Below, in pieces: positions 1 to 9,063 of a DNA stretch of 64,000 nt (position 1 is the first letter of the stretch; each line of letters opens with the position of its first letter). A program made the translations under genes and the position numbers. The notes under the pieces were generated by a model. It was given only the letters and a program-made list of their open reading frames with translations. It was not told the DNA's origin and made no database searches. The stretch is from Vibrio sp. STUT-A11 (lineage in GTDB: Bacteria; Pseudomonadota; Gammaproteobacteria; Enterobacterales; Vibrionaceae). Location: positions 2,666,001 to 2,730,000 of the forward strand of contig NZ_AP026763.1 of the NCBI RefSeq assembly GCF_026000435.1. The letters run 5' to 3'.

Positions 1-297
1 TACTGAAGCAATAAAACATAGTTCACTAATAATACCTGGCCGAAGCTCGGCAGACTTATGGCGAACTTTTTCTATCAGGTCTTCAATTAGCTCTATTGAG
101 TCATCTACTCGGTCGCGACTATGACAACACTCTTTTCTGTGTAATTGTAAGTTGATTTGGATGGCAGTTAATATCTGTCCAAGATCATCATGTAGCTCCC
201 TTGATATGCTTGCTCTTTCTTCCTCCTTAATGTTTTGTAATTTTTGATTAAGAAAACGTATCCATCTATCTGGATCTTCAAAGTTTACACAATCCAT
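1..297 (-). CDS. Sensor histidine kinase, HisKA_3 (NarX/DegS) type, N-terminal part
   Basis: Partial gene: the first 99 codons are visible and the reading frame runs off the left edge. The stretch EERASISRELHDDLGQ is the dimerisation and phosphoacceptor box of HisKA_3 kinases, with His36 as the expected phosphorylation site. It is followed by the helix ending in LRPGII, also typical of the family. Such kinases phosphorylate LuxR/NarL-type response regulators. Only about 25 residues precede the H-box and no signal peptide or membrane segment is seen, so the kinase starts without an N-terminal sensor domain and is probably cytoplasmic. An in-frame TAG lies about 36 nt upstream of the chosen ATG, supporting this start. 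It is divergent from the protease cassette. The partner regulator and the ATPase domain would lie outside the window. Confidence 0.8.
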   Translation of the reverse strand, partial: MDCVNFEDPDRWIRFLNQKLQNIKEEERASISRELHDDLGQILTAIQINLQLHRKECCHSRDRVDDSIELIEDLIEKVRHKSAELRPGIISELCFIASV

Positions 298-961
298 GTG
301 GCTCTTACCTCGATCTATAGAACCATTCAACTAGCAAAAAACTCAACACTCTATTAAACTAGTTAGCTAGTACACTTATAAACTATACGTGCCTAAAGAG
401 TGATGCATTAATCCTTTAATGCATTGATTAACATTTGAATAACACCATTATTTTTTTGCATCAACTTAAATAAATAAATGACCAACCATCATCCTCACAG
501 CGATATATATTGATATGCGAACACTTAATAAATTAATATTTACAAAAACATAAAATAGATAGAGAAAGAATCTGATTTAAAAGAATAAATTAGACATTTG
601 TAAGGCTGAGGCATTAAAGGATAGACGCAATTTTATGGAAGCAAGGTCAACCCTTGCGCAAAGGAAAGTTGAGTAAGAGAACTACCATTAAAAAATCAAA
701 CAAAAAATGGAAAACAAATAACCTTAAAGGCTACCTCTATCAAAAACAAGAATATATCGAGCAATGATACACTTGTAGCCCGTAATACTCCCAATCAACT
801 CCCCTTATCTGCTCGAATTAAATAAACCCTGCCGAGACGATATATTTACCAAAAATCAGGGAATCCCTGATATCGAAATTATTTCTCATTAGTTATTTTT
901 ATTCGATGGTAGAGGATCTACCTGAATAAATTGCTAAAAAATATATAGTCAAGGATAACTA
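298..961. promoter_or_regulatory. 664-bp AT-rich divergent intergenic region with three inverted repeats
   Basis: No gene is seen here. Three dyads stand out. At 403-424 ATGCATTAA and TTAATGCAT are separated by 4 nt. At 855-871 ATCAGGGA and TCCCTGAT flank a single central A. At 908-922 GGTAGA and TCTACC are separated by GGA. The 12-mer ATCCTTTAATGC (411-422), part of the first dyad, recurs in inverted orientation as GCATTAAAGGAT at 611-622. The 855-871 and 908-922 dyads lie about 90 and 40 bp before the start of the first protease-cassette gene, a reasonable place for regulator binding. A Shine-Dalgarno AAGGA is at 953-957. Operator function is inferred only. Confidence 0.4.
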
Positions 962-1582
962 ATGAAAATCAGGTCAAAAATGGCTGTGCTGCTGTCAGCA
1001 TTTATGCTGCTTGCGCCCATCGCACAAGCAGCGCAACTCAAATCGCAAAACCTCAAACAACTCATTGCTGATTCTGAAAGCATTATCTCAGGTCAGGTTC
1101 AAAGCGTGACTGACGGCATTTCTGAACAAGGCTTTCCTTACACAGAAGTCACTATCAAAGTTGGTGAATCTGCATTAGGTAATCACGCAGAAGGTTCTGA
1201 ATACACATTTCGTCAGTTTGGGTTACTAAAGCCCCGCACTCTGCCTAATGGCAACAAAATGATCGCAATCACTCCGGAAGGTTTCCCGCGCTGGAATCAA
1301 GACGAAGTCGTTGTTGTATTCATGCATAAAGCGGCGTCACTGACTGGACTACGTTCAACAGCGGGTCTGGCAAACGGCAAGTTCATACTCCAGGGTGGCA
1401 AAGTGGTGAATGAGTTTAATAACCAGGGCATTTTCGACAACCTGGAATTTGCTGAAGGTACGCTTACCCAGTCAGAACAAACAATGGTAGACACCCAAGG
1501 TGCTTACAGCGCACCGGCTTTTATGAGTCTGTTAGGTAAAGCAGTGTCTGAGCAGTGGATCAGCAACGGGAAGATGAAATAA
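962..1582 (+). CDS. Exported protein of unknown function coupled to a metalloprotease gene
   Basis: A 206-aa protein with a clear Sec signal peptide (basic start, hydrophobic core, cleavage probably after AQA near residue 23). The mature part is rich in beta-strand-like stretches (IISGQVQSV, TEVTIKVGESALG, DEVVVVFMH) with a conserved-looking pattern of the kind found next to, or fused to, secreted matrixin-type metalloproteases; no catalytic motif is visible. Its TAA stop shares one base with the ATG of the downstream protease gene (TAATG at 1580-1584), implying translational coupling. A role as inhibitor, folding helper or partner of that protease is inference. I do not recognise a named family with certainty. 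Confidence 0.75.
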   Translation: MKIRSKMAVLLSAFMLLAPIAQAAQLKSQNLKQLIADSESIISGQVQSVTDGISEQGFPYTEVTIKVGESALGNHAEGSEYTFRQFGLLKPRTLPNGNKMIAITPEGFPRWNQDEVVVVFMHKAASLTGLRSTAGLANGKFILQGGKVVNEFNNQGIFDNLEFAEGTLTQSEQTMVDTQGAYSAPAFMSLLGKAVSEQWISNGKMK

Positions 1583-4044
1583 TGAAACGTAATACATTAA
1601 CAATTGCGATTGCTGCTCTACTCTCCGCAAGTGCAGCACAAGCGGGTGGTCCCCTTTTTACTACTGACGATGGCAACCCGACTCCATATGTATGGGACAC
1701 CTCTAATGGCTCTATTCCGGTCTATGTTGATGGCGGCGAAGCATTTACCTATGACTATGATGGCACCACACCGTTTTTGACGATTGACCGGGCGAAACAA
1801 ATCACTCAATTTGCTTTCGCGCAGTGGAATAATGTTGAAACCTCAACCTTTAGCGCTGATATCGAAAACTTAATCGCAATTGAATCGAAAACCGGCATTG
1901 CTGACGTCGATGGCTCTAACGCCCTACAATTCTATACCCAGCAGAATGGCTACGGTTTTTGGGTCCTTTACGATACTGATGGCAGCATCTTAGAAAATTT
2001 ATTCGGTGTATCGAAGGAATCGGTATTAGGTATATCCTTCCCTGAGATTGTCGACGGTAATAACAAGATTATCGAAGCAACGACGGTCATCAACGGTTGG
2101 AACGTATGGGATACGGACAATGCAGGCCTTAAAATTGCGGGGGTGTTTACCCACGAAATAGGCCACGCGCTAAACCTTTCTCACTCACAAACCAATGGTC
2201 ATATGGGGTACAGCAGTAATCCATCGACACCGTATTTTCCTGGTGTAGCCGGGTGTGATGTAGAAGCGGTTCATGCTCATGACACCGGTAACTGGTATTT
2301 AGGCGAGGTTAACCGTGCCGATCCTGAGATCATTGAAACCATGTACCCTTTCATCGGTCACCATGGCGCAGGTGCAGTGGCACAAAGTACGGTCAATGTA
2401 ACGGATGACCGCACGGCGATTTCGAACCTTTATCCAACCGAGACTTACCTGAATCAATTTGGTTCGATTGAAGGAACGCTACGCTTGAAAGATGGCTCAA
2501 CGGAATACAGCGGCGTTAACATCATTGCGAGAAATATCGATGACCCCCTATTCGATGCGGTATCTGCACAGTCCGGTAACTTAACCCAGGGTAAAGTTGG
2601 TCCTGATGGCTACTTTAAACTTAATGGCCTGACTCCGGGTGCCAGTTACGTACTCTACACAGAAGCGATCACCAGTGGTTCTTACCCAACGGATATCACG
2701 GAGATCGTTTCCGTCGCCGAATACTGGAATGACAATGAAGGTAACAACCCAGTCTCCGATGATCCATGTGACGTTACAGCCATCGTTGCTGAAGCGGGCC
2801 AGACCAAACAAGCGGATTTGGTGTTCAACGGCTACCGAGATGGTGTTGATTTCAAACCTATCGTTTATGCACATCTGACTGATTTAGCAAAAGATGGTAA
2901 ATCCGCAATCGGCATGCTAGGCAGCACACCATTCGTTTGGGATGAAAAAAGTGGGATCAATACGCTTCCTGATTACCTCACCACTGGCTCTGCAAGCATG
3001 AGCGCAAACGGTAAAAAGCTTCTGCTCAATTCTGATCACGACAGAAACGGTGTGACCGCTCCGGCAATTTGGACAGACAACAAAGGTGTCCTGCCACTTG
3101 GCGATCTCACCGGTAACGTTTGTGGCGGCAGCAGTGAACAAGGCAAATCCGCGGCGGTAGGTTGGGATATTGACGCAAAAGGCACAACCGCAGTTGGCAC
3201 CGCATACAAAGACGTCGATGGTAATGGTAGCTGTACCACTTACTTTGCTGGTGAAATCGTTCCGTTCATCTGGACAGAGAAAGAAGGTATGCGCGAGCTA
3301 GATACCAGCAATGTAGATTGGTCCGCAACACCTTGGACTCGTGCCCATGCGATCTCGGGCAACGGCGAAGTGGTAATGGGGTCACTTGGCGGCAACAAAG
3401 GTGTGGCTTGGGTCAATGAAGGCGAAATGATCAATCTTTACGAAGCTGCTGGCGCACTTGGTGCGTATGCATCTTCTCATGACGGTAAGCAAGTCGCGCT
3501 GCAAACCAACAAAGGTAACGTTCTGATTTGGGATCACAGCAAAGAAGGCGATGCAGCCTTTACCGATATTGGCAGCCTAGAGTGGTGTAACGATGTACCA
3601 CTGGTCATGCTAGGCAGTAACTTCTGTGAAAGCAGAGGTATTGACTGGGTTCACGCTGCGGTGGGTAAGTACGTTAGCTTAATGCCCGCAGATATGAGCG
3701 AGAACGGTGACGTAATCATTGGCCGCGCGGGTGACGTTCGCACTGGATACGTAGGTGCCATCTACATCAAAGGCTTAGGTTGGATGAAATTAGATGATTT
3801 CTTCGAAAAGCAAGGAGTATTAGAAGCACAAAATACTTACATGGATAACCCAACATCTCTAGATAGCGATGGCTCACGAATGGCTGGCGGTGTAACAGGT
3901 TACTCGGTTTCTTTCCTTATCGACATGGCGGATGTGTACGTTTGTGACAACGGTGCGTCGGTTAAAACGAGCTTCCCTAACGGATTAATTAAGAAAGTGA
4001 AATCTGGCGCTGAATTTGGTCGCTGTGAACACCTGACGGATTAA
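1582..4044 (+). CDS. Secreted matrixin-like zinc metalloprotease with HAF-like repeat region
   Basis: An 820-aa exported protein. The start at 1582 gives a normal signal peptide (MKRNTL...SASAAQA) and overlaps the previous stop codon; a start 27 nt upstream is in frame but would add a charged extension. The metzincin zinc site HEIGHALNLSH lies at residues 191-201 (His191, Glu192, His195, His201), followed by ETMYPF, the expected Met-turn. Residues about 300-420 look like a carboxypeptidase-regulatory or beta-sandwich domain. From about 430 to 780 there are repeating blocks such as PFVWDEKSGINTLPD, AIWTDNKGVLPLGDL and PFIWTEKEGMRELD alternating with SANGK/SGNGEV-like turns, as in extracellular HAF repeats. 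It probably degrades extracellular protein; the repeats may bind substrate or surfaces. No C-terminal sorting tag is seen. Confidence 0.85.
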   Translation: MKRNTLTIAIAALLSASAAQAGGPLFTTDDGNPTPYVWDTSNGSIPVYVDGGEAFTYDYDGTTPFLTIDRAKQITQFAFAQWNNVETSTFSADIENLIAIESKTGIADVDGSNALQFYTQQNGYGFWVLYDTDGSILENLFGVSKESVLGISFPEIVDGNNKIIEATTVINGWNVWDTDNAGLKIAGVFTHEIGHALNLSHSQTNGHMGYSSNPSTPYFPGVAGCDVEAVHAHDTGNWYLGEVNRADPEIIETMYPFIGHHGAGAVAQSTVNVTDDRTAISNLYPTETYLNQFGSIEGTLRLKDGSTEYSGVNIIARNIDDPLFDAVSAQSGNLTQGKVGPDGYFKLNGLTPGASYVLYTEAITSGSYPTDITEIVSVAEYWNDNEGNNPVSDDPCDVTAIVAEAGQTKQADLVFNGYRDGVDFKPIVYAHLTDLAKDGKSAIGMLGSTPFVWDEKSGINTLPDYLTTGSASMSANGKKLLLNSDHDRNGVTAPAIWTDNKGVLPLGDLTGNVCGGSSEQGKSAAVGWDIDAKGTTAVGTAYKDVDGNGSCTTYFAGEIVPFIWTEKEGMRELDTSNVDWSATPWTRAHAISGNGEVVMGSLGGNKGVAWVNEGEMINLYEAAGALGAYASSHDGKQVALQTNKGNVLIWDHSKEGDAAFTDIGSLEWCNDVPLVMLGSNFCESRGIDWVHAAVGKYVSLMPADMSENGDVIIGRAGDVRTGYVGAIYIKGLGWMKLDDFFEKQGVLEAQNTYMDNPTSLDSDGSRMAGGVTGYSVSFLIDMADVYVCDNGASVKTSFPNGLIKKVKSGAEFGRCEHLTD

Positions 4045-4166
4045 TTGTTACTGAAGCGAGCAGGTGGATAATGAAATGCTAGCCACCTTTCTCAAAAGAT
4101 ACTCACCAAACCACTTTTATTGAATATCCAGCGGATTACTGGACGTTACTCTCTTTAGGGATGATT

Positions 4167-5993
4167 ATGAAAATATTGAATAAATCGCTGATTGCGATGG
4201 GCATTTGCTTATCATTTAGCGCACATGCCGCAGATGACCGTTACATCATTCAGGTAGACAGCGCAAAAAAAGGCGTGGTGAAGAGCCTGGCCAAAAAACT
4301 CGGAGCCGAAATCAATGTTGAAGGTGAGGAGTTTTTCGCTGCTACTTTCACCGGTCAGGACTTAGAGTCAGTTAAAGGACTTCTCAACAACCCACACATC
4401 CAACTGATCGAAGCAGATGCCAAGCGTAAGCTGCTCAGCTACAGCGATGACATCGGTGACGCACGTGAAACTCAGTTAACACCATATGCGGTATACCAAT
4501 CTCAAGCTGATCAACTCACTCTGCAACCAAATGACTTCATTAAGGTCTGTGTTATCGACTCGGGCTTAGACCGTACGAATAATGACTTTGATTGGACAAA
4601 TATTACTGGCGATAACGACTCTGGCACAGGTAACTGGGACGAAAACGGCGGTCCACACGGCACGCACGTAGCGGGTACTATAGGTGCGGCAGACAACGGT
4701 TTTGGTATTATCGGTATGGCACCAGGCGTACCAATGCATATCGTTAAAGTATTTAACGCCGATGGTTGGGGGTACTCTTCAGACCTGGCTTACGCAGCAG
4801 AGGAATGTGCGGATGCTGGCGCTAACATCATCAACATGAGCTTAGGTGGTGGTGCTCCTACCACTGCTGAAGAGAGCGCATTTAAAGCCTTCACCAACAA
4901 CGGCGGTTTAGTTCTTGCCGCAGCGGGTAACGATGGTAATGATGTGCTTTCTTACCCGGCTGGCTACCAATCGGTAATGATGGTTGGTGCAAACGATGCT
5001 AATGATCAAATTGCGGCGTTCTCTCAGTTCCCGGAATGTAGCATCGTGTATAGCGGTAAAAAAGGTAAGAACAATCAAGAGATCATCGACTCAACCTGTG
5101 TTGAAGTGACGGCTGGCGGCGTAAATACGTTATCCACTTACCCTGCAGATATGGCATCAACCTCTGTTGTAACGGTCGGTGAGCAAATTATCGCGTCATC
5201 AGCCATGACCTATTCAAGCCAAGGCTATGTATCCGGTGACATTCACTATATGGGGCTCGGTGATGCAGTAGACACACAAGCCAACGGAAAAATCTGTGTG
5301 ATTGACCGTGGTGAAATATCCTTTGATGAGAAAGTGCTCAATTGTGAAAACTCTGGAGGCCTAGGAGCCGTCATTGTAAATAACGTTGAAGGGATGCTGA
5401 ATGGTACTTTAGGTGAAACCACTACGTCATCCATTCCTGCAATTGGCACCGCATTAAGTGACCGTGAAAGGATCCATTCTGCCACCAACGTGACAATAGA
5501 TGTTGATTCTTCTGATTACGGCTTGATGAGCGGAACGTCAATGGCGACACCTGGCGTAGCGGGTATGGCTGCGCTGCTTTGGTCAAACCACCAAACTTGT
5601 AACGGTAGTCAAATCCGTGATGCATTAAAGCAAACAGCGTTTGATGCAGGTGCATCTGGTCACGATAACTACTTTGGCTACGGCATCGTTAAAGTTGCAA
5701 ATGCGCATGAGTACTTACTCGCAAATGGTTGTGATGAACAAGCAGCGGCATACATTGAACTTTCTACATCAGTATCCAATGGCAAAAAAGGTTACAGCGT
5801 TGATTTGGAATGGGTAAACGCTAGCACGCGTAAAGTGGAGGTTTACCGAAACGGAACGGTTATTTCTACGACCAACAATGACGGTGCATACTCTGACACG
5901 CTAGCAAGTGATGCCTACGGTATGTACACCTACAAAGTATGTGACCAATCAAGCGGCAACTGCTCAAATATTTCAAGTGTCTCATTTAATTAA
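4167..5993 (+). CDS. Secreted subtilisin-family (S8) serine protease with I9 propeptide and PA insert
   Basis: A 608-aa exported serine protease. ATG 4167 is preferred over ATG 4161 because AGGG at 4157-4160 is then 6 nt away. After the signal peptide (ending AHA) comes an inhibitor-I9 propeptide (RYIIQVDSA to LIEADAKRKL). The catalytic triad is Asp131 (VCVIDSG), His164 (HGTHVAG) and Ser458 (GTSMATPG), with oxyanion Asn255 (AAGNDG). A protease-associated insert of roughly residues 350-430 (KICVIDRGE ... GGLGAVIVNN) lies between Asn and Ser, as in many secreted subtilases. The last 85 residues resemble a fibronectin-III-like domain. It follows the metalloprotease by 122 nt and precedes a strong terminator, so it may belong to the same transcript. 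Confidence 0.93.
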   Translation: MKILNKSLIAMGICLSFSAHAADDRYIIQVDSAKKGVVKSLAKKLGAEINVEGEEFFAATFTGQDLESVKGLLNNPHIQLIEADAKRKLLSYSDDIGDARETQLTPYAVYQSQADQLTLQPNDFIKVCVIDSGLDRTNNDFDWTNITGDNDSGTGNWDENGGPHGTHVAGTIGAADNGFGIIGMAPGVPMHIVKVFNADGWGYSSDLAYAAEECADAGANIINMSLGGGAPTTAEESAFKAFTNNGGLVLAAAGNDGNDVLSYPAGYQSVMMVGANDANDQIAAFSQFPECSIVYSGKKGKNNQEIIDSTCVEVTAGGVNTLSTYPADMASTSVVTVGEQIIASSAMTYSSQGYVSGDIHYMGLGDAVDTQANGKICVIDRGEISFDEKVLNCENSGGLGAVIVNNVEGMLNGTLGETTTSSIPAIGTALSDRERIHSATNVTIDVDSSDYGLMSGTSMATPGVAGMAALLWSNHQTCNGSQIRDALKQTAFDAGASGHDNYFGYGIVKVANAHEYLLANGCDEQAAAYIELSTSVSNGKKGYSVDLEWVNASTRKVEVYRNGTVISTTNNDGAYSDTLASDAYGMYTYKVCDQSSGNCSNISSVSFN

Positions 5994-6092
5994 AAAATAT
6001 CTGAGCGTCAGTCAAAGTCGCTCACTTCTATTTTCATACGATAGCTACTCCGCTATTACAATCTGCTCCAATTATTAAGCCCACACAAACTA

Positions 6093-6118
6093 AAGACCAC
6101 CCTAGGGTGGTCTTTTTA
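6093..6118 (+). terminator. Rho-independent terminator after the protease cassette
   Basis: AAGACCACC and GGTGGTCTT form a perfect 9-bp stem with a CTAG loop, followed by a T-rich tail. It closes the protease cassette. The opposing gene rhaS ends at 6180, and the symmetric stem could also serve that strand, though its T-run there is weaker. Confidence 0.85.
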
Positions 6119-6179
6119 TTCACTGAAGTGTTTTTAAAAATGGTATGTGTTTTAGCTATAAAGCACAAAGGGGAAAACG

Positions 6180-7004
6180 CTAATTACCGGAATGTCTCAT
6201 TCGCGCTTCTCTCGGTGTCTGGTTAAAGACTTGCTTAAATTTAGTCGAGAAGTAATTACTGTCCTGATAACCAACCCCAAAAGCAATATCAGTAATAGAT
6301 TGATCAGTATAAAGAATATCTGAGAAGGCTTTACTGGTACGCGTATAATGTAAGTACTGATTAAAGTTCATTCCTGTCAGCTTTTTAATGCTGTTGGTTA
6401 ACTGACGTGATGAAAGCTTCACAGTATCGGCCACTTCTTCTATTTCGTTTACTCCGGCGTAATTCTGTTGAATATGAGACAAGGCATAAATCACTCTATC
6501 ATTGTTATTTAACAGATCGATATCTGTTATTTTTCCTCGCCAAAGCTCAACAATAATCTGCTGGAAAATGAACTGAGCAATCATTCTCGATTCTTCACTA
6601 TCGATATGAGACTCAATATGCAAACGATCTATTAACTGACTCACTTGTTGTGCCGTTTTTTGATTAATAAACCAACCCGTTTCTTTATCTGATTCACTGG
6701 GCATAAATCGCTTAAGATCCGAGCAAGCTTGAAGTTTATCCTTTTCAAACAGGACATTACTTAAATAAAGATCATCGACTGAATCAAATAAGTGGCGGTC
6801 TTCTTTTTTAACAAAGCAGACGTAATTTTTGCTCAAGTTCATAGGCACATCATTCATAACATGTGTGCCACAACCTTCTGAAACAATTATGATTTCTTCA
6901 AATGAGTGTGCATGCTCAGGATAAGGATCCTGAGGAGCTCTAAGCTCGGTAGTGACCGGACTATTTGAGTTCATAAAGAACTCTCTCGATTTAAGATAGA
7001 TCAT
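6180..7004 (-). CDS. rhaS: AraC-family rhamnose operon activator RhaS-like
   Basis: A 274-aa AraC/XylS regulator. The N-terminal cupin part (PEHAHSFEEIIIVSEGCGTHV ... CFVKKEDRHLF) follows E. coli RhaS nearly motif for motif. The C-terminal double helix-turn-helix domain (from about residue 180, ending GYQDSNYFSTKFKQVFNQTPREAR) is typical. Known RhaS proteins bind L-rhamnose and activate rhaBAD and the transporter gene. Length agrees with E. coli RhaS (278 aa). The start has a good Shine-Dalgarno (AGAGGT). It is divergent from the transporter-rhaM pair and close to rhaBAD, supporting a rhamnose role. No separate rhaR is seen, so one regulator may control the whole block. Confidence 0.85.
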   Translation of the reverse strand: MIYLKSREFFMNSNSPVTTELRAPQDPYPEHAHSFEEIIIVSEGCGTHVMNDVPMNLSKNYVCFVKKEDRHLFDSVDDLYLSNVLFEKDKLQACSDLKRFMPSESDKETGWFINQKTAQQVSQLIDRLHIESHIDSEESRMIAQFIFQQIIVELWRGKITDIDLLNNNDRVIYALSHIQQNYAGVNEIEEVADTVKLSSRQLTNSIKKLTGMNFNQYLHYTRTSKAFSDILYTDQSITDIAFGVGYQDSNYFSTKFKQVFNQTPREARMRHSGN

Positions 7005-7329
7005 TTTACACCTCTTTATTCCACGGGCTAAATGTAGAGGCTTAGCTATCTATTTTCCTAGTCGAGTATCTCACTTTTCACCACTCTTTTATTGATATTT
7101 TCAAAAGTGTGAAGGCAAAGTTGCTCACCTTAAAAAACTCACCAAAATACCCACTTAGTTATGTTAATTCTCCAAGGTTAAAATTTGCCAGGTTTGTAAG
7201 CTGACCTTAATCCTTCTGATGACAAACATTACGAACGTCAGCAGTTCAGGGGAAACGTAAAATAAAAAGTTTAAACGATAAATATAAAGACATAAGAAAC
7301 AAAAGCTTACGAATAGCAAGGAGACAATC
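7005..7329. promoter_or_regulatory. Divergent rhaS / transporter promoter region (325 bp)
   Basis: No gene is seen. The region must contain the promoters for rhaS (minus) and the transporter (plus). CACTTTT at 7072-7078 and AAAAGTG at 7103-7109 form an inverted repeat around an AT-rich spacer. No convincing CRP consensus (TGTGA-N6-TCACA) is present; the closest string has the halves 12 bp apart. A Shine-Dalgarno AAGGAG is found about 7 nt before the transporter ATG. Confidence 0.4.
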
Positions 7330-9051
7330 ATGTCTGAAACTATTACCTCTACACAAACACAAGAAACAGAAGCTGCTCTCAATGAATATGAACAAGAGCG
7401 AGTGCCCAAACATAAACTGCTTGGTTGGCGGCACTTTCTTGGCTCTTATTCCGGCGAACACGTAGCGGGTACCGAATTTGTTATCGGTGCCGCTTTTGTC
7501 GCATGGGGAGCAAGTACCTTTGATATCCTGATGGGCCTGCTGGTTGGTAACCTAATGGCAGTACTGACCTGGGCATTAATCACCGCGCCTATTGCAACCC
7601 AATCTCGATTAACAGTTTACGAATATCTGCGCAGAGTCGCTGGCCCTGGTTTTAACAAAGTTTACAACGTAGTTAACGCCGTATTGTTCTGCGCATTGGG
7701 CGGAGCGATGATTACCGTGTCAGCCTCTGCAGTACGTATTTTATTTGATATTCCGGCACAAACTCACTGGTATCCAAACAGTGCTGCGTTTATTGCAGTC
7801 GCACTAGCCGTAGGCGCTATCGTGGTTGCCATTGCGGTATTGGGCTTTCAAAAATGTGCTCAGTTCGCCACCGTCTGCTCACCTTGGTTACTGATTATTT
7901 TCATAACTGGAGGCATGGTAGCCCTTCCTGCACTGAGCAACGTTGGTAACGGTGAAACCTTTACTGGATTTGGCCAGTTCCTATCTCTGGCGGATCAATA
8001 CATCTGGACAGGACAAACTCCTGATGGTTCACCATCAATGACGTTCTGGCAAATCGCCGCTTTCGCTTGGGTATGTAACCTGGCAATGCACGGCTCTTTG
8101 GGCGACATGGCGCTCCTACGTTTCGCGAAGAGTGCAAAATACGGTTACTTCTCGGCCTTTGGTATGTTCTTCGGTCACTACATTGCGTGGATCTGTGCTG
8201 GTGTTATGGGTGCTGGCGCAATGTTACTGATGCAAACCGGTATGGCTAACCTAGACGCTGGCGGTATCGCTTACGCAGTGCTTGGCTCGACAGGTATTGT
8301 TGCTGTTATTATCGCAGGTTGGACAACCTCAAACCCAACGATCTATCGTGCAGGTTTGGCGATCCAAAGTATCTTCCCGAATAAATCACGTGCATACATC
8401 ACGACTATCGTTGGTGTGGTTACTGCGGTTATTGCTTGTTTCCCATTCGTATTTACTCGCTTACTAGATTTTGTTGGCTACATGGGGCTGCTACTTGCTC
8501 CGGTTGGTGCGATCATCGTTTCGGAGCATTGGGTATTTAAGAAAATTGGTCTGACACCACTCTGGTCTAAGTACCAAGGTAACGACCTAAACAAAGCCGC
8601 TCTTATCACTTGGGCAATTGGCGTCGTCTTCGCCGTGACTTGTGAACAGTTAGGCTTCTTGCACCTGTTCTTCCTATTCGTCCCAACTTACCTGCTATCT
8701 ATGGCGATCTACATCATGCTAGCAAAATCAATGGGCGCAGGCGATGACTACACTCAGCAGGAAGCGGAATACCAAGAAGAACTAAAACAGCGTGAAACGT
8801 ACCATGCGGAGCTAGCGAAACGCGAAGAAGCACAGCAAACAGAAGCGAAACCAGCCAGTATGCTGGAGAAGGTATCTGGCGCAGTGGCTCTGGCTTCCTT
8901 GGCGGCCATCGTGATTTCTGCGCTGAACGTGTGGGGAGCTGGCGCTGACTATCAAGTCGCCTTCGAATCCTTTAAATCTTTCGCGATTTATCCGACCATT
9001 ATTTACTTTATTACGGCAACCACTTGGATCACGCTACGTGATAAAGCATAG
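7330..9051 (+). CDS. NCS1-family (purine-cytosine permease type) transporter, probable L-rhamnose importer
   Basis: A 573-aa polytopic inner-membrane protein with about 12 hydrophobic helices. The N-terminal GWRHFLGSYSGEHVAG, the first helices and GWTTSNPTIYRAGLAI resemble the NCS1 nucleobase:cation symporter family. A charged stretch rich in Glu/Gln (about residues 478-515, AEYQEELKQRETYHAELAKREE) forms a likely cytoplasmic helix before the last two helices and is longer than usual for the family. The next gene, rhaM, starts 13 nt downstream and rhaS is divergent. In this block no RhaT or rhamnose ABC transporter exists, so transport of L-rhamnose is the natural inference, although the family is better known for nucleobases, vitamins and hydantoins. 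Confidence 0.8.
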   Translation: MSETITSTQTQETEAALNEYEQERVPKHKLLGWRHFLGSYSGEHVAGTEFVIGAAFVAWGASTFDILMGLLVGNLMAVLTWALITAPIATQSRLTVYEYLRRVAGPGFNKVYNVVNAVLFCALGGAMITVSASAVRILFDIPAQTHWYPNSAAFIAVALAVGAIVVAIAVLGFQKCAQFATVCSPWLLIIFITGGMVALPALSNVGNGETFTGFGQFLSLADQYIWTGQTPDGSPSMTFWQIAAFAWVCNLAMHGSLGDMALLRFAKSAKYGYFSAFGMFFGHYIAWICAGVMGAGAMLLMQTGMANLDAGGIAYAVLGSTGIVAVIIAGWTTSNPTIYRAGLAIQSIFPNKSRAYITTIVGVVTAVIACFPFVFTRLLDFVGYMGLLLAPVGAIIVSEHWVFKKIGLTPLWSKYQGNDLNKAALITWAIGVVFAVTCEQLGFLHLFFLFVPTYLLSMAIYIMLAKSMGAGDDYTQQEAEYQEELKQRETYHAELAKREEAQQTEAKPASMLEKVSGAVALASLAAIVISALNVWGAGADYQVAFESFKSFAIYPTIIYFITATTWITLRDKA

Positions 9052-9063
9052 GAGACTTAACTC

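Noticed and set aside
7105..7130. CRP site in the rhaS promoter region (TGTGA ... TCACC)
   Set aside because: The half-sites are 12 bp apart instead of 6.
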